A DNA stretch of 59,929 bases, from the NCBI RefSeq assembly GCF_001544915.2, contig NZ_FCOE02000044.1, positions 1 to 59,929 on the forward strand. Reading direction: 5' to 3'. The position numbers and the translations under genes are program-made. Under the pieces are notes generated by a model. The model ran no database searches, was not told where the DNA came from, and worked only from the letters and a program-made list of their open reading frames with translations. How positions within the stretch are numbered: the stretch's first letter is position 1; the number at the start of each line of letters is the position of its first letter. This document shows positions 51,949 through 58,952 of the stretch, piece after piece. This DNA is from Caballeronia pedi. GTDB taxonomy: Bacteria > Pseudomonadota > Gammaproteobacteria > Burkholderiales > Burkholderiaceae.

Positions 51949-52011
51949 CATTGGCAGGCGCGTTTTCTACGCCGATAATGAGACAGGAAAGTGAGGACGG
52001 GCGATTTCGAG

Positions 52012-52027
52012 GGGCATGCCCCTTGCT
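52012..52027 (+). promoter_or_regulatory. Predicted sigma-54 promoter for the proline-rich small protein
   Basis: GGGCATG CCCC TTGCT keeps the GG-N10-GC spacing and a perfect -12 TTGCT. It lies 72 bp upstream of the ATG at 52099. Confidence 0.7.
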
Positions 52028-52098
52028 GCCGATCGAATGCATCCGCGCGCCGCGCGCTGGATGGGAAAGTACGATCACAAGACCGCAAGGAGCCCGCC

Positions 52099-52317
52099 AT
52101 GTCACTTAGCACGCCCGTTCGCGATTCCGTTGGCGCTCGTATCGAAGCACAGACGCCGCAGCCGCCGGACCCGCCGGTCACGCCGCCCGACCAGCCGCCG
52201 CCCACGCCGATCCCGCCCGACACCAATCCGGACCCGACGCGTGAGCCGCCGGTACCGCCGTCGCAGCCGATCGGCGATCCGCCGCCGGGGCCGGGCGAGT
52301 CCCCGCACGTGTATTAG
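52099..52317 (+). CDS. Proline-rich disordered small protein (72 aa)
   Basis: About 36 percent proline (26 of 72 residues) in PPDPP / TPPDQPPP / PIPPD blocks, with Asp, Glu and Thr between them; no Cys, Trp or hydrophobic core, no signal peptide. It should be intrinsically disordered. ATG at 52099 follows AAGGAG at 52087-52092. No family recognised. It sits between two predicted sigma-54 promoters and is followed by a candidate small RNA. Confidence 0.7.
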   Translation: MSLSTPVRDSVGARIEAQTPQPPDPPVTPPDQPPPTPIPPDTNPDPTREPPVPPSQPIGDPPPGPGESPHVY

Positions 52318-52326
52318 CAAAGCCGC

Positions 52327-52342
52327 AGGACGCTGGATTGCA
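52327..52342 (+). promoter_or_regulatory. Predicted sigma-54 promoter for the candidate sRNA and small-protein gene
   Basis: AGGACGC TGGA TTGCA keeps GG-N10-GC and a perfect -12 TTGCA; the -24 flank is weaker than in the other sites. Expected transcription start about 52353. Confidence 0.55.
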
Positions 52343-52352
52343 GACGTTGGAC

Positions 52353-52461
52353 AATGCCCAGAATTCGTGCAAGGTTTGAATAAGTTTCCATCCGGAACGT
52401 AGGGATTACAACGGATGGCGCAACAATGACCGGCGACACGCTCTGTCGCCGGTCGCTTTTT
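52353..52461 (+). ncRNA. Candidate sigma-54-dependent small RNA (about 109 nt)
   Basis: A predicted sigma-54 start near 52353 and a very strong intrinsic terminator ending at 52461 frame a non-coding segment. It contains a hairpin CCATCCG (52388-52394) / CGGATGG (52412-52418) with a 17-nt loop, then the 11-bp terminator stem GACCGGCGACA (52428-52438) / TGTCGCCGGTC (52444-52454). No good ORF lies inside. Alternatively, the same terminator simply ends the 52099 mRNA. Not recognised as a known family. Confidence 0.5.
52428..52461 (+). terminator. Strong intrinsic terminator
   Basis: 11-bp perfect stem with a 5-nt loop followed by GCTTTTT (52455-52461). It lies 111 bp beyond the proline-rich gene and 79 bp before the next start codon. 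Confidence 0.92.
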
Positions 52462-52539
52462 CTGAAGCCGCGCTCCCAAGCGCAACGGTCCGACGCCGCC
52501 GACGTCACTATCGCGACGGCCTTCTTCTCTGGAGGCATC

Positions 52540-52776
52540 ATGAGGCATCCCGCACTTCGACGCTCCGCGCGTCACTCGTCCAAACGCGAAGCACGCGCCG
52601 AAGCGGCCAAGGCAGCCGGCGCGCAGGGGGCATCGGCGCCGCCCGCCGATCACGATCCCGCTGGCCAGAACCGCCCCGCGCCTGGCGCGCCGCCGGATGG
52701 CGAGCACAACCAGGGCGGCGTGCGTCGCGAGGGCATCGATTATCAACGCGACCTGGGCTCCGAGCAGGACGCGTGA
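52540..52776 (+). CDS. Small hydrophilic disordered protein (78 aa)
   Basis: ATG at 52540 has a strong ribosome site (GGAGG at 52531). The N-terminus is basic (RHPALRRSARHSSKREARAEA) and the rest is Ala/Gly/Pro/Asp-rich (PADHDPAGQNRPAPGAPPDG), with almost no hydrophobic residues. It looks hydrophilin-like, although no family was recognised. A terminator follows at 52819. It may be transcribed by readthrough from the 52327 promoter or from a promoter after the 52461 terminator. Confidence 0.7.
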   Translation: MRHPALRRSARHSSKREARAEAAKAAGAQGASAPPADHDPAGQNRPAPGAPPDGEHNQGGVRREGIDYQRDLGSEQDA

Positions 52777-52818
52777 TCCAGGCCGGCGAAGCACCCGGCA
52801 GAAGAATAAAAAATTTCT

Positions 52819-52845
52819 ACGCGGCCCGCCCTGGCCGCGTGTTTT
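52819..52845 (+). terminator. Intrinsic terminator
   Basis: ACGCGGCC (52819-52826) / GGCCGCGT (52833-52840) stem followed by GTTTTC, 43 bp after the small-protein stop codon. Confidence 0.8.
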
Positions 52846-52897
52846 CGTTCGTCCGTAACATCTTCATACAAACTTTCATTTACAAAAACCAACAAAA

Positions 52898-52913
52898 GGG
52901 CACAACTTTTGCA
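52898..52913 (+). promoter_or_regulatory. Predicted sigma-54 promoter for otsA
   Basis: GGGCACA ACTT TTGCA keeps GG-N10-GC and a perfect -12 TTGCA, 55 bp upstream of the otsA ATG. The flanking region 52850-52900 is AT-rich, as expected for upstream activator binding and bending. Confidence 0.8.
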
Positions 52914-52967
52914 TACCCTTGATCGCCAATTCGAGCATGCAACGACAACTGATGAGGTGATGCTGTA

Positions 52968-54422
52968 ATGAGCAGATTGATCGTGGTATCGAATCGCGTC
53001 GCACCGATCCAGGAAGGCAAGCCCAGCGCGGGCGGCCTCGCGATCGGCGTTCTGGACGCGCTCAAGGAGACTGGGGGCGTGTGGTTCGGATGGAGCGGCG
53101 AGATCGTCGGCGAAGCGGGCGCGCCTGTCGTGGAAAAAGGCGGCAAGGTGACCTACGCGACGGTCGGACTCACGCGCCGCGATTATGACCAGTACTATCG
53201 AGGATTCTCGAACGCCACGCTGTGGCCGGCTTTTCACTATCGCAATGATCTCTCGCGCTTCGATCGCGAGGAATACGCGGGTTACATGCGCGTCAACGCC
53301 AGCCTCGCGGCGAAGCTGAAGTCGATGCTCAAGCCCGACGACATCATCTGGGTGCACGACTACCACATGCTTCCGTTCGCGCAGGAGCTGCGCAAGCTGG
53401 GCGTTGCGAATCCGATCGGTTTCTTCCTGCACATCCCGTTTCCGGTGCCCGAGATCATGCGCACCGTCCCGCCGCACGAGGAACTGATCGCGGCGATGTG
53501 CCAGTACGACGTGGTCGGCTTCCAGACCGACAGCGACAAGCAGTCGTTCATCGATTACGTGGAGCGCACGAGCCGCGGCCACTTCAACGAAGAAGACGGC
53601 ATGCTGCAGGCCTTCGGCCGCATGCTGAAAGTGGGCGCGTATCCGATCGGCATCTATCCGGACGCCATCGCGAAATCCGCCGATCAGTTCGCGAACCGCA
53701 AGCAGGTGAAGAGCCTGCGCGACAGCATGCGCGGCCGCAAGCTCATCATGAGCGTCGACCGGCTCGATTATTCGAAGGGTCTCGTCGAGCGTTTCCAGGC
53801 GTTCGAGCGGTTGCTGCTGAACGCGCCGGGCTGGCATGGCCGCGTGTCGCTCGTGCAGATCGCGCCGCCGACGCGCTCGGACGTGCAGACTTATCAGCGC
53901 ATTCGTCAGAACCTGGAAGGCGAAGCCGGGCGCATCAACGGCCGCTTCGCGCAACTCGACTGGACGCCGATCCAGTATCTCAACCGCAAATACGAACGCA
54001 ACCTGCTGATGGCGCTATTCCGCCTCTCGCAGGTCGGCTATGTGACGCCGCTGCGCGACGGCATGAATCTCGTCGCGAAGGAATACGTCGCGTCGCAGGA
54101 CCCGGCCGATCCGGGCGCGCTCGTGTTGTCGCAATTCGCCGGCGCGGCGGATCAGTTGCCGGGCGCGCTCGTCGTCAATCCGTTCGATCTGTCGCAGATG
54201 TCCGAGGCGCTGGAGCGCGCGCTGTCGATGCCGCTCGCCGAGCGTCAGGCGCGTCACGCCGACATGATGGTGCCGCTGCGCGAGAACAATCTTTCGGTCT
54301 GGCGCGATTCGTTCCTGTCCGACTTGCGCAGCGTCGCGACGGCGACATCCGTCACCGAAAAGACCGTCAAGACGGTAAAGGCGGGCGCGAGCGGTGCGAC
54401 GCGTCCGTCGGCGAAGGCCTGA
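52968..54422 (+). CDS. otsA: Alpha,alpha-trehalose-phosphate synthase (UDP-forming)
   Basis: Makes trehalose-6-phosphate from UDP-glucose and glucose-6-phosphate, the first step of the OtsAB osmoprotectant pathway. The 484-residue GT20 protein shows RLIVVSNRVAP, GGLAIGVLDAL, WVHDYHMLPFAQELR, IGFFLHIPFPVPEI, SVDRLDYSKGLVERFQAFE and TPLRDGMNLVAKEYVA (each a conserved nucleotide- or sugar-contact block). The C-terminal 35 residues are Thr/Ala/Lys-rich and variable. OtsB phosphatase is not in the window and must be elsewhere. The predicted promoter is of the sigma-54 type. Confidence 0.96.
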   Translation: MSRLIVVSNRVAPIQEGKPSAGGLAIGVLDALKETGGVWFGWSGEIVGEAGAPVVEKGGKVTYATVGLTRRDYDQYYRGFSNATLWPAFHYRNDLSRFDREEYAGYMRVNASLAAKLKSMLKPDDIIWVHDYHMLPFAQELRKLGVANPIGFFLHIPFPVPEIMRTVPPHEELIAAMCQYDVVGFQTDSDKQSFIDYVERTSRGHFNEEDGMLQAFGRMLKVGAYPIGIYPDAIAKSADQFANRKQVKSLRDSMRGRKLIMSVDRLDYSKGLVERFQAFERLLLNAPGWHGRVSLVQIAPPTRSDVQTYQRIRQNLEGEAGRINGRFAQLDWTPIQYLNRKYERNLLMALFRLSQVGYVTPLRDGMNLVAKEYVASQDPADPGALVLSQFAGAADQLPGALVVNPFDLSQMSEALERALSMPLAERQARHADMMVPLRENNLSVWRDSFLSDLRSVATATSVTEKTVKTVKAGASGATRPSAKA

Positions 54423-54449
54423 GCTGGCCGCAGCTTGATTGCAATGACG

Positions 54450-54473
54450 GCCCCGCCACGTGCGGGGCTTTTT
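54450..54473 (+). terminator. Intrinsic terminator of otsA
   Basis: GCCCCGC (54450-54456) / GCGGGGC (54462-54468) stem with a 5-nt loop and T5 tail. Confidence 0.88.
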
Positions 54474-54497
54474 CATGCTCGAAGCCGAAGGCGTTCG

Positions 54498-54513
54498 CGG
54501 AACGGGACTTGCG
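54498..54513 (+). promoter_or_regulatory. Predicted sigma-54 promoter for the acidic disordered protein
   Basis: CGGAACG GGAC TTGCG keeps GG-N10-GC and a good -12 TTGC. It sits 34 bp upstream of ATG 54547, leaving a leader of about 24 nt that contains AAGGAGG. Confidence 0.65.
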
Positions 54514-54546
54514 GAATCATCGTCGACACGAACGAAGGAGGTCACG

Positions 54547-54858
54547 ATGAGCGGAAGCACATTGAACCCGCCGGAAGACGACGGCGCGGAATACGGCAAG
54601 GGACACGGCACTGGCGCGCTCGGCCCGAGCGACTCGTCGGATAGCGGCTCGGACGTGCAGGGCGAGAAGCGCCATCCGGGCGAGATCGAGGACGAACTCG
54701 ACGCCCACGCGCTCGGCCAGTCCGAAGCCGAACTCAACAGCGACACGGATCGCTATGGCACCGGCGAAGCGGCATCGGCGGACGGCGACAACAACCTGGA
54801 ATCCGACGCCGATATCCTGCCCGACCGGATCGAGGACGAAGGCGCCGATCGACCCTGA
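54547..54858 (+). CDS. Acidic, glycine-rich disordered protein (103 aa)
   Basis: ATG at 54547 is preceded by a near-perfect ribosome site AAGGAGG (54535-54541). The product is rich in Asp, Glu, Gly and Ser (PPEDDGAEYGKGHGTGALG, SDSSDSGSDVQGE, NLESDADILPDRIEDEG), with no Cys or Trp and only two Tyr. No signal peptide or membrane segment. Composition is that of a hydrophilin-like stress protein; no family is recognised. It has its own terminator at 54887. Confidence 0.75.
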   Translation: MSGSTLNPPEDDGAEYGKGHGTGALGPSDSSDSGSDVQGEKRHPGEIEDELDAHALGQSEAELNSDTDRYGTGEAASADGDNNLESDADILPDRIEDEGADRP

Positions 54859-54886
54859 CATGCATCGCCGCACGCGCTTCGAACAC

Positions 54887-54917
54887 GGCGCGCTCCTTCG
54901 GGGAGCGCGCCTTTTTT
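54887..54917 (+). terminator. Intrinsic terminator
   Basis: GGCGCGCTCC (54887-54896) / GGAGCGCGCC (54902-54911) stem with a 5-nt loop and a T6 tail. Confidence 0.9.
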
Positions 54918-54984
54918 ACACGCGCATCGCAGGGCGGGGCTAACATCGTCGGTTGACACTTTCGCCACGCTCACGCTTTCGCCG

Positions 54985-55893
54985 ATGGATCAGGACGTTC
55001 CCACTCAATCGACGCCCGTCGCCTCGGGCCGCACGACGCGTTTCGGCTGGCTCTCGTGGATCGTCGATCCCATCACGCAATGGTCGCAGGACCACTGCTC
55101 GATGTTCTCGGCGTCGATCGCGTTCTTTGCCGCGTTCTCGCTCGCGCCGACGCTCGTCATCGTGATCGCGGTGGCGAGCGTGTTCTTCGGCGCGGATGCC
55201 GTGCAAGGCCGCCTCTTCGATGAAATCAGCGGCGTCGTGGGCGTCGATGCGGCGCACGCGCTGGAAGCGATCGTCGCGAACGCGTGGCACGCGGACATCG
55301 CGCGCAGCACGGCGATCCTGTCGCTCGCGGGCGTGCTGATCGGCGCATCGGCTACGTTCTCGTCGCTGCATAGCGCGCTCAATGTCATCTGGCCGACACC
55401 CGCGGTGAGCACACGCGAGAGCATCGTCACGCTGCTGCGCGTGCGGCTGATGTCGTTCGGGCTGGTGGTCGGTTCGGGCCTGCTCGTCGCGGTGGTGCTC
55501 GTGCTCGATGCGCTCGTCGAATTGCTCGGCCACTGGGTGCTCGGCGATGGCAGTCCGTTCATCGTGCTGTCGGGGCTGACGCGGCGCGCGATATCGCTTT
55601 GCATGCTGATGCTCGCGTTCACCGTGCTGCTCAAGTTTCTGCCGACGACGCGCATGCTCTGGCGCGACGCCGCGCTCGGCGCCACCGCCGCCGCGCTGCT
55701 TTTCGAGGGCGGCAAGCGCCTCTTCGCGTTCTATCTCGCGCACGCGGGCACGGCGAACATGTTCGGCGCGGCGGGATCGCTCGCGATCATCCTCATGTGG
55801 CTGTACTACTCGGCGGCGGTGTTTCTGCTGGGCGCGGAGTTATCGGCGACGGCGGCGCGAAAGCGCACGCATCGGGCATCGGGCTGGCGCTGA
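54985..55893 (+). CDS. YihY/BrkB family membrane protein
   Basis: A 302-residue inner-membrane protein with six predicted helices. Family blocks are MFSASIAFFAAFSLAPTLVIVIA, GASATFSSLHSALNVIW, and a C-terminal FGAAGSLAIILMWLYYSAAVFLLGAELSA (each in part). Members were once called RNase BN by error; the function is uncertain, with virulence or serum-resistance links in Bordetella BrkB. The start ATG at 54985 follows a region without a clear -24/-12 site, so it is probably not part of the sigma-54 set. It converges with rpoN2. Confidence 0.9.
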   Translation: MDQDVPTQSTPVASGRTTRFGWLSWIVDPITQWSQDHCSMFSASIAFFAAFSLAPTLVIVIAVASVFFGADAVQGRLFDEISGVVGVDAAHALEAIVANAWHADIARSTAILSLAGVLIGASATFSSLHSALNVIWPTPAVSTRESIVTLLRVRLMSFGLVVGSGLLVAVVLVLDALVELLGHWVLGDGSPFIVLSGLTRRAISLCMLMLAFTVLLKFLPTTRMLWRDAALGATAAALLFEGGKRLFAFYLAHAGTANMFGAAGSLAIILMWLYYSAAVFLLGAELSATAARKRTHRASGWR

Positions 55894-55903
55894 GGCGGGC
55901 GCG

Positions 55904-55934
55904 AAAAAAAAGGCCGTCCGCGAACGGACGGCCT
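55904..55934 (-). terminator. Terminator of rpoN2
   Basis: AGGCCGTCCG (55911-55920) and CGGACGGCCT (55925-55934) form a 10-bp stem with a CGAA loop, followed by a T8 tract on the minus strand. Confidence 0.9.
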
Positions 55935-56018
55935 TCGGCTACGCTCATGTCGCTCAGGCGCCTCGCTTGACCGGGTCGTCGCCGAGCGCTCTGGAGCGTG
56001 AAAAGAGCCGGGCGCGCT

Positions 56019-57509
56019 TCAGCTTGCCTGACGGCGCAGCTCGGCGGGCGGCACCTTCATCAGATGCCGATACTTTGCCACCGTGCGGCGCGCGACGATC
56101 ACGCCCTGGTCCGCGAGCATCTTCGCGAGACTCACGTCGGACAGCGGATCGCGCGTGTTTTCCTGCGAGATCATTTCCTTGAGCAGCGCGCGCACCGCCG
56201 CCGCCGAGCATGTACCGCCGCTTTCGGTGGAAAGCTCGCGCGGGAAGAAGTGCTTGAACTCGAAGATGCCGCGCGGCGTGGCCATGTACTTGTTGCCCGT
56301 CGCGCGCGAGATGGTCGATTCGTGCAGGCCGAGCTCGTCGGCGACATCGCGCAGCACGAGCGGCTTCAGCGCGATCTCGCCGTAATCGAAGAAGGCCTTC
56401 TGATGCGACACGATGCATTCGGCGACGCGCTGGATCGTCGTGAAGCGCTGTTGCGCGTTGCGGATCAGCCAGCGCGCTTCCTGCAACTGCTGCGCGAGCG
56501 GCGAACGGCTCGCGCCCGCCGACTGCGCGAAAAGCTCCGCGTACATGCGATGGATACGCGCGCGCGGCAGCACCGCCGGATTGATCGTGACGATCCACTG
56601 CCGCTTGTTTTGACGCACGATCACATCGGGCACCACGTAGTTGTCCTCGCTCTGGCCGTAGTTCTCGCCCGGCTTCGGATCGAGACGGCGCACGAGCGCA
56701 CAGGCGATACGCAGTTCATCGGCGCTGCAGCCGATCTTCTTCTGCAACTCGGCCTGTTCGCGGCGGGCAAGACGCTCCAGATGATGCGCGACGATCTCCA
56801 TCGCGACGGCGCGTCCCGGCGTGTCTTCTTCGAGCGCTTCGAGCTGCAGCGTCAGACATTCGGAGAGATTGCGCGCGCCGACGCCTGGCTTGTCGAGCGA
56901 CTGCACCAGCTTCAGCGCGATGGTCAGCTCGTCTTCATTCAACGCGGGTTCGATCTCGACGACGTTCGCAAGCTCGCTCAGTTCCTGGCGCAGATAACCG
57001 TCATCATCGAGTGCTTCGATGATGAGCTGCGCAATCGCGCGATCGCGCTGGTTCAACTGATACATGCGCAGCGCATCGTGCAGCGTGTCGTGCAACGATG
57101 GCTCGATGCGCACCCAGTCGGCCGGATCGGAGCCTTCGCCGTCGCCGTTGTTTCGTGCGGAGCCGCGGCCGAAGGGATCGGATGAGAATTCGCTCACCGA
57201 ATCGTCGCGCGAACCGCTATCGGCGCTTTGCTCGCTGTCCATGCCGGTTTCGGGCGCGAGCGGCGCTTCCGTAGCGCCATCGCTCGGGCCCGATGCGGTG
57301 GATTCGCTCATCGAGCTGCCGTTGTCGGCGCCGAGCGCATTGTCCTCGGTCTGCGACTCGTCGTATTCGAGAAACGGATTGGTGTCGAGGGCGTTTCTCA
57401 GTTCCTGCTGGAACTCCAGTGAAGAGAGTTGAAGAAGTCGGACCGACTGCTGAAGTCGCGGCGTCAGGGCGAGTGTTTGCTTCGCGCGGAGTTCGAGTGT
57501 AGGCGGCAT
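56019..57509 (-). CDS. rpoN: Accessory RNA polymerase sigma-54 factor (RpoN2)
   Basis: A 496-residue sigma-54. Region I (about 8-37) is RAKQTLALTPRLQQSVRLLQL; region II (about 50-120) is acidic and low complexity; the core-binding region follows. The HTH includes VADELGLHESTISRATGNKY. The RpoN box reads ARRTVAKYRH (473-482), with His in place of the usual final Glu. It is not in the lptB-rpoN-hpf setting of the housekeeping gene, which is why I call it an accessory copy. A full-consensus -24/-12 site lies 55 bp upstream, pointing to positive autoregulation. Confidence 0.94.
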   Translation of the reverse strand: MPPTLELRAKQTLALTPRLQQSVRLLQLSSLEFQQELRNALDTNPFLEYDESQTEDNALGADNGSSMSESTASGPSDGATEAPLAPETGMDSEQSADSGSRDDSVSEFSSDPFGRGSARNNGDGEGSDPADWVRIEPSLHDTLHDALRMYQLNQRDRAIAQLIIEALDDDGYLRQELSELANVVEIEPALNEDELTIALKLVQSLDKPGVGARNLSECLTLQLEALEEDTPGRAVAMEIVAHHLERLARREQAELQKKIGCSADELRIACALVRRLDPKPGENYGQSEDNYVVPDVIVRQNKRQWIVTINPAVLPRARIHRMYAELFAQSAGASRSPLAQQLQEARWLIRNAQQRFTTIQRVAECIVSHQKAFFDYGEIALKPLVLRDVADELGLHESTISRATGNKYMATPRGIFEFKHFFPRELSTESGGTCSAAAVRALLKEMISQENTRDPLSDVSLAKMLADQGVIVARRTVAKYRHLMKVPPAELRRQAS

Positions 57510-57563
57510 TGCTTGCTAATCCTCGATTGTTCTAGACGTAATGGGCTGGTTTGCGGGTAGTTA

Positions 57564-57579
57564 AGCAACAGCCGTGCCA
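57564..57579 (-). promoter_or_regulatory. Predicted sigma-54 promoter of rpoN2 (full consensus)
   Basis: On the minus strand TGGCACG GCTG TTGCT fits TGGCACG-N4-TTGCW at every position. It lies 55 bp upstream of the rpoN2 start codon. The remaining gap 57580-57831 has no supported gene and should contain the upstream activating sites shared with the rightward 57832 promoter. Confidence 0.85.
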
Positions 57580-57831
57580 TCGTTCGTTAAGCTCGCGACG
57601 CCACTACGTTTTTTGCGCTTCACTCTGTTCTTCTGACGCCATCCGGAGGCTGCTTTCACGCAGTTTTTACATGCGCCCAGACAAAAGCGCCGCGGCTTTC
57701 AGCGGACGCACGGCGCCCGTCGGCGACAACTCAGCCAAGCGTCCAAGATTTGTTCGACATCGCACGAACGCCTTGACGGGCGCGGCTTTTGACAGAGCCG
57801 TCCGGTGTTCGGATCGCGCGATGAACAGGTC

Positions 57832-57847
57832 CGGCACGCAAGTTGCG
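57832..57847 (+). promoter_or_regulatory. Predicted sigma-54 promoter for the BON-domain protein
   Basis: CGGCACG CAAG TTGCG keeps GG-N10-GC and differs from consensus only at the two end positions. It lies about 125 bp upstream of ATG 57972, in the divergent gap with rpoN2. Confidence 0.8.
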
Positions 57848-57971
57848 GAAGGGAGTACACGATCCGCGTGCTACGGCGCGGACGTCATCGAAGAGCCGCC
57901 TCGCGCACGAAGTCGCACGAAGTCGGGCGAACGGGGCGCCAGACCATAATCGACAAAATGGGAGTATTGCC

Positions 57972-58313
57972 ATGAAGACGACTCAATTCCTGAAGGCAGC
58001 AGGCGGTATTGCATGTGTGGTGTTCGCGCTGAACGTGGGTGCGCAGACCAATTCGGCATCGTCGACGAAGGGTTCGGACACCTCGATCGGCCAGAAGGTC
58101 GATGACAGCACGATCACCACCAAGGTCAAGGCCGAACTGCTCGGCGCGAAGAACGTCAAGTCCACGCATATCCATGTGAAGACGAAGTCGGGCATCGTTT
58201 CGCTGACGGGTACGGTGCCGTCGGCGGAGGACAAGACCGCTGCGGAAGAAGTCGTTTCGAACGTTTCGGGTGTTGCTTCCGTGAAGAACCACCTTAAAAT
58301 CGCTGCAAAGTAA
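57972..58313 (+). CDS. Periplasmic BON-domain protein (OsmY-like)
   Basis: A 113-residue exported protein. The signal peptide TQFLKAAGGIACVVFALNVGA is cut around residue 25, and one BON domain follows (about 43-112): DDSTITTKVKAELLGAKNVKS, HVKTKSGIVSLTGTVPSAEDK and VSGVASVKNHLKI (each in part). OsmY, with two such domains, is an osmotically induced periplasmic protein of E. coli. Start ATG 57972 follows GGGAG. The predicted sigma-54 promoter places it in the rpoN2 set. Confidence 0.9.
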   Translation: MKTTQFLKAAGGIACVVFALNVGAQTNSASSTKGSDTSIGQKVDDSTITTKVKAELLGAKNVKSTHIHVKTKSGIVSLTGTVPSAEDKTAAEEVVSNVSGVASVKNHLKIAAK

Positions 58314-58622
58314 TGGCATAGTTCGTATGCCCGGCTTCGCCACGGCGGGCCGCGGTTGAGTGCCAGCAGCACAGAACCCGCGCGGGGTTCGACGATTCGC
58401 CGCACAGGCGAGGAATCGGACGAAGCGCGGGTTCGCACATGGGGCCCCCGGGTTTGCATCGCCCGGTGCCTCAGTCGCAAAGACGCTTCACGCAGTGCGC
58501 ATCACCTCGCAGCACTTCGAAACTTAAAAACGAGTACGACCGTTCAGGGCGTCACTCACACAGGCGGCTCTCGAATGCGCAGCAGCCCGGCATTCAGAGG
58601 CCCCGGCAAAAAGGAGCTCTTC
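58314..58622 (+). other. Intergenic region without a supported gene
   Basis: About 310 bp between the BON-domain gene and a small exported protein gene. GC-rich hairpin sequences occur near 58345-58400 but lack a T tract. The best -24/-12-like match is CGGTGCC TCAG TCGCA near 58455-58470, which has correct spacing but poor sequence; I do not call it as a promoter. Confidence 0.5.
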
Positions 58623-58853
58623 ATGAAGACGAAAAAGATGGCATTGATCGGCGCGCTCGCGCTGGCGTTCTCGACGGCGGCTTTCGCGCAGGCAGCATCC
58701 GACGCAGCCACGGCAGGCGCCGACGCGGCACACGCGAAGAAACAGAAGGGCACCTATCTGCATCAGCAGGACAAGGCGCACAAGCTGAAGGGCGCGTCGG
58801 CAGCGGCGGCGGCTTCGGCGCTCGGCACCAACGACAAGGGTCAGCCGCAGTAA
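58623..58853 (+). CDS. Small exported Ala/Lys-rich protein (76 aa)
   Basis: ATG at 58623 follows AAGGAG. The signal peptide (KKMALIGALALAFSTAAFA) is cut near residue 23, leaving a mature peptide of about 53 residues rich in Ala, Lys, Gln and His (HAKKQKGTYLHQQDKAHKLKGASAAAAAS). No cysteine and no recognised domain. Upstream in-frame starts lack ribosome sites. Terminator at 58880. Confidence 0.75.
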   Translation: MKTKKMALIGALALAFSTAAFAQAASDAATAGADAAHAKKQKGTYLHQQDKAHKLKGASAAAAASALGTNDKGQPQ

Positions 58854-58879
58854 GCGCAGCGCTCGTACGCTGAACGGAC

Positions 58880-58912
58880 AAACGGCCGCATCGCGCGGCC
58901 GTTTGTTTTTTT
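58880..58912. terminator. Intrinsic terminator between convergent genes
   Basis: AAACGGCCG (58880-58888) / CGGCCGTTT (58896-58904) stem followed by GTTTTTTT. Confidence 0.88.
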
Positions 58913-58952
58913 GCGGCCCGTGTCGCTTGCCGGGGCCGCGTGCATCATTGCA

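Noticed and set aside
58455..58470. -24/-12-like match CGGTGCC TCAG TCGCA before the 58623 gene
   Set aside because: Spacing is right but both elements are poor; a GG-N10-GC match alone is common by chance in high-GC DNA.
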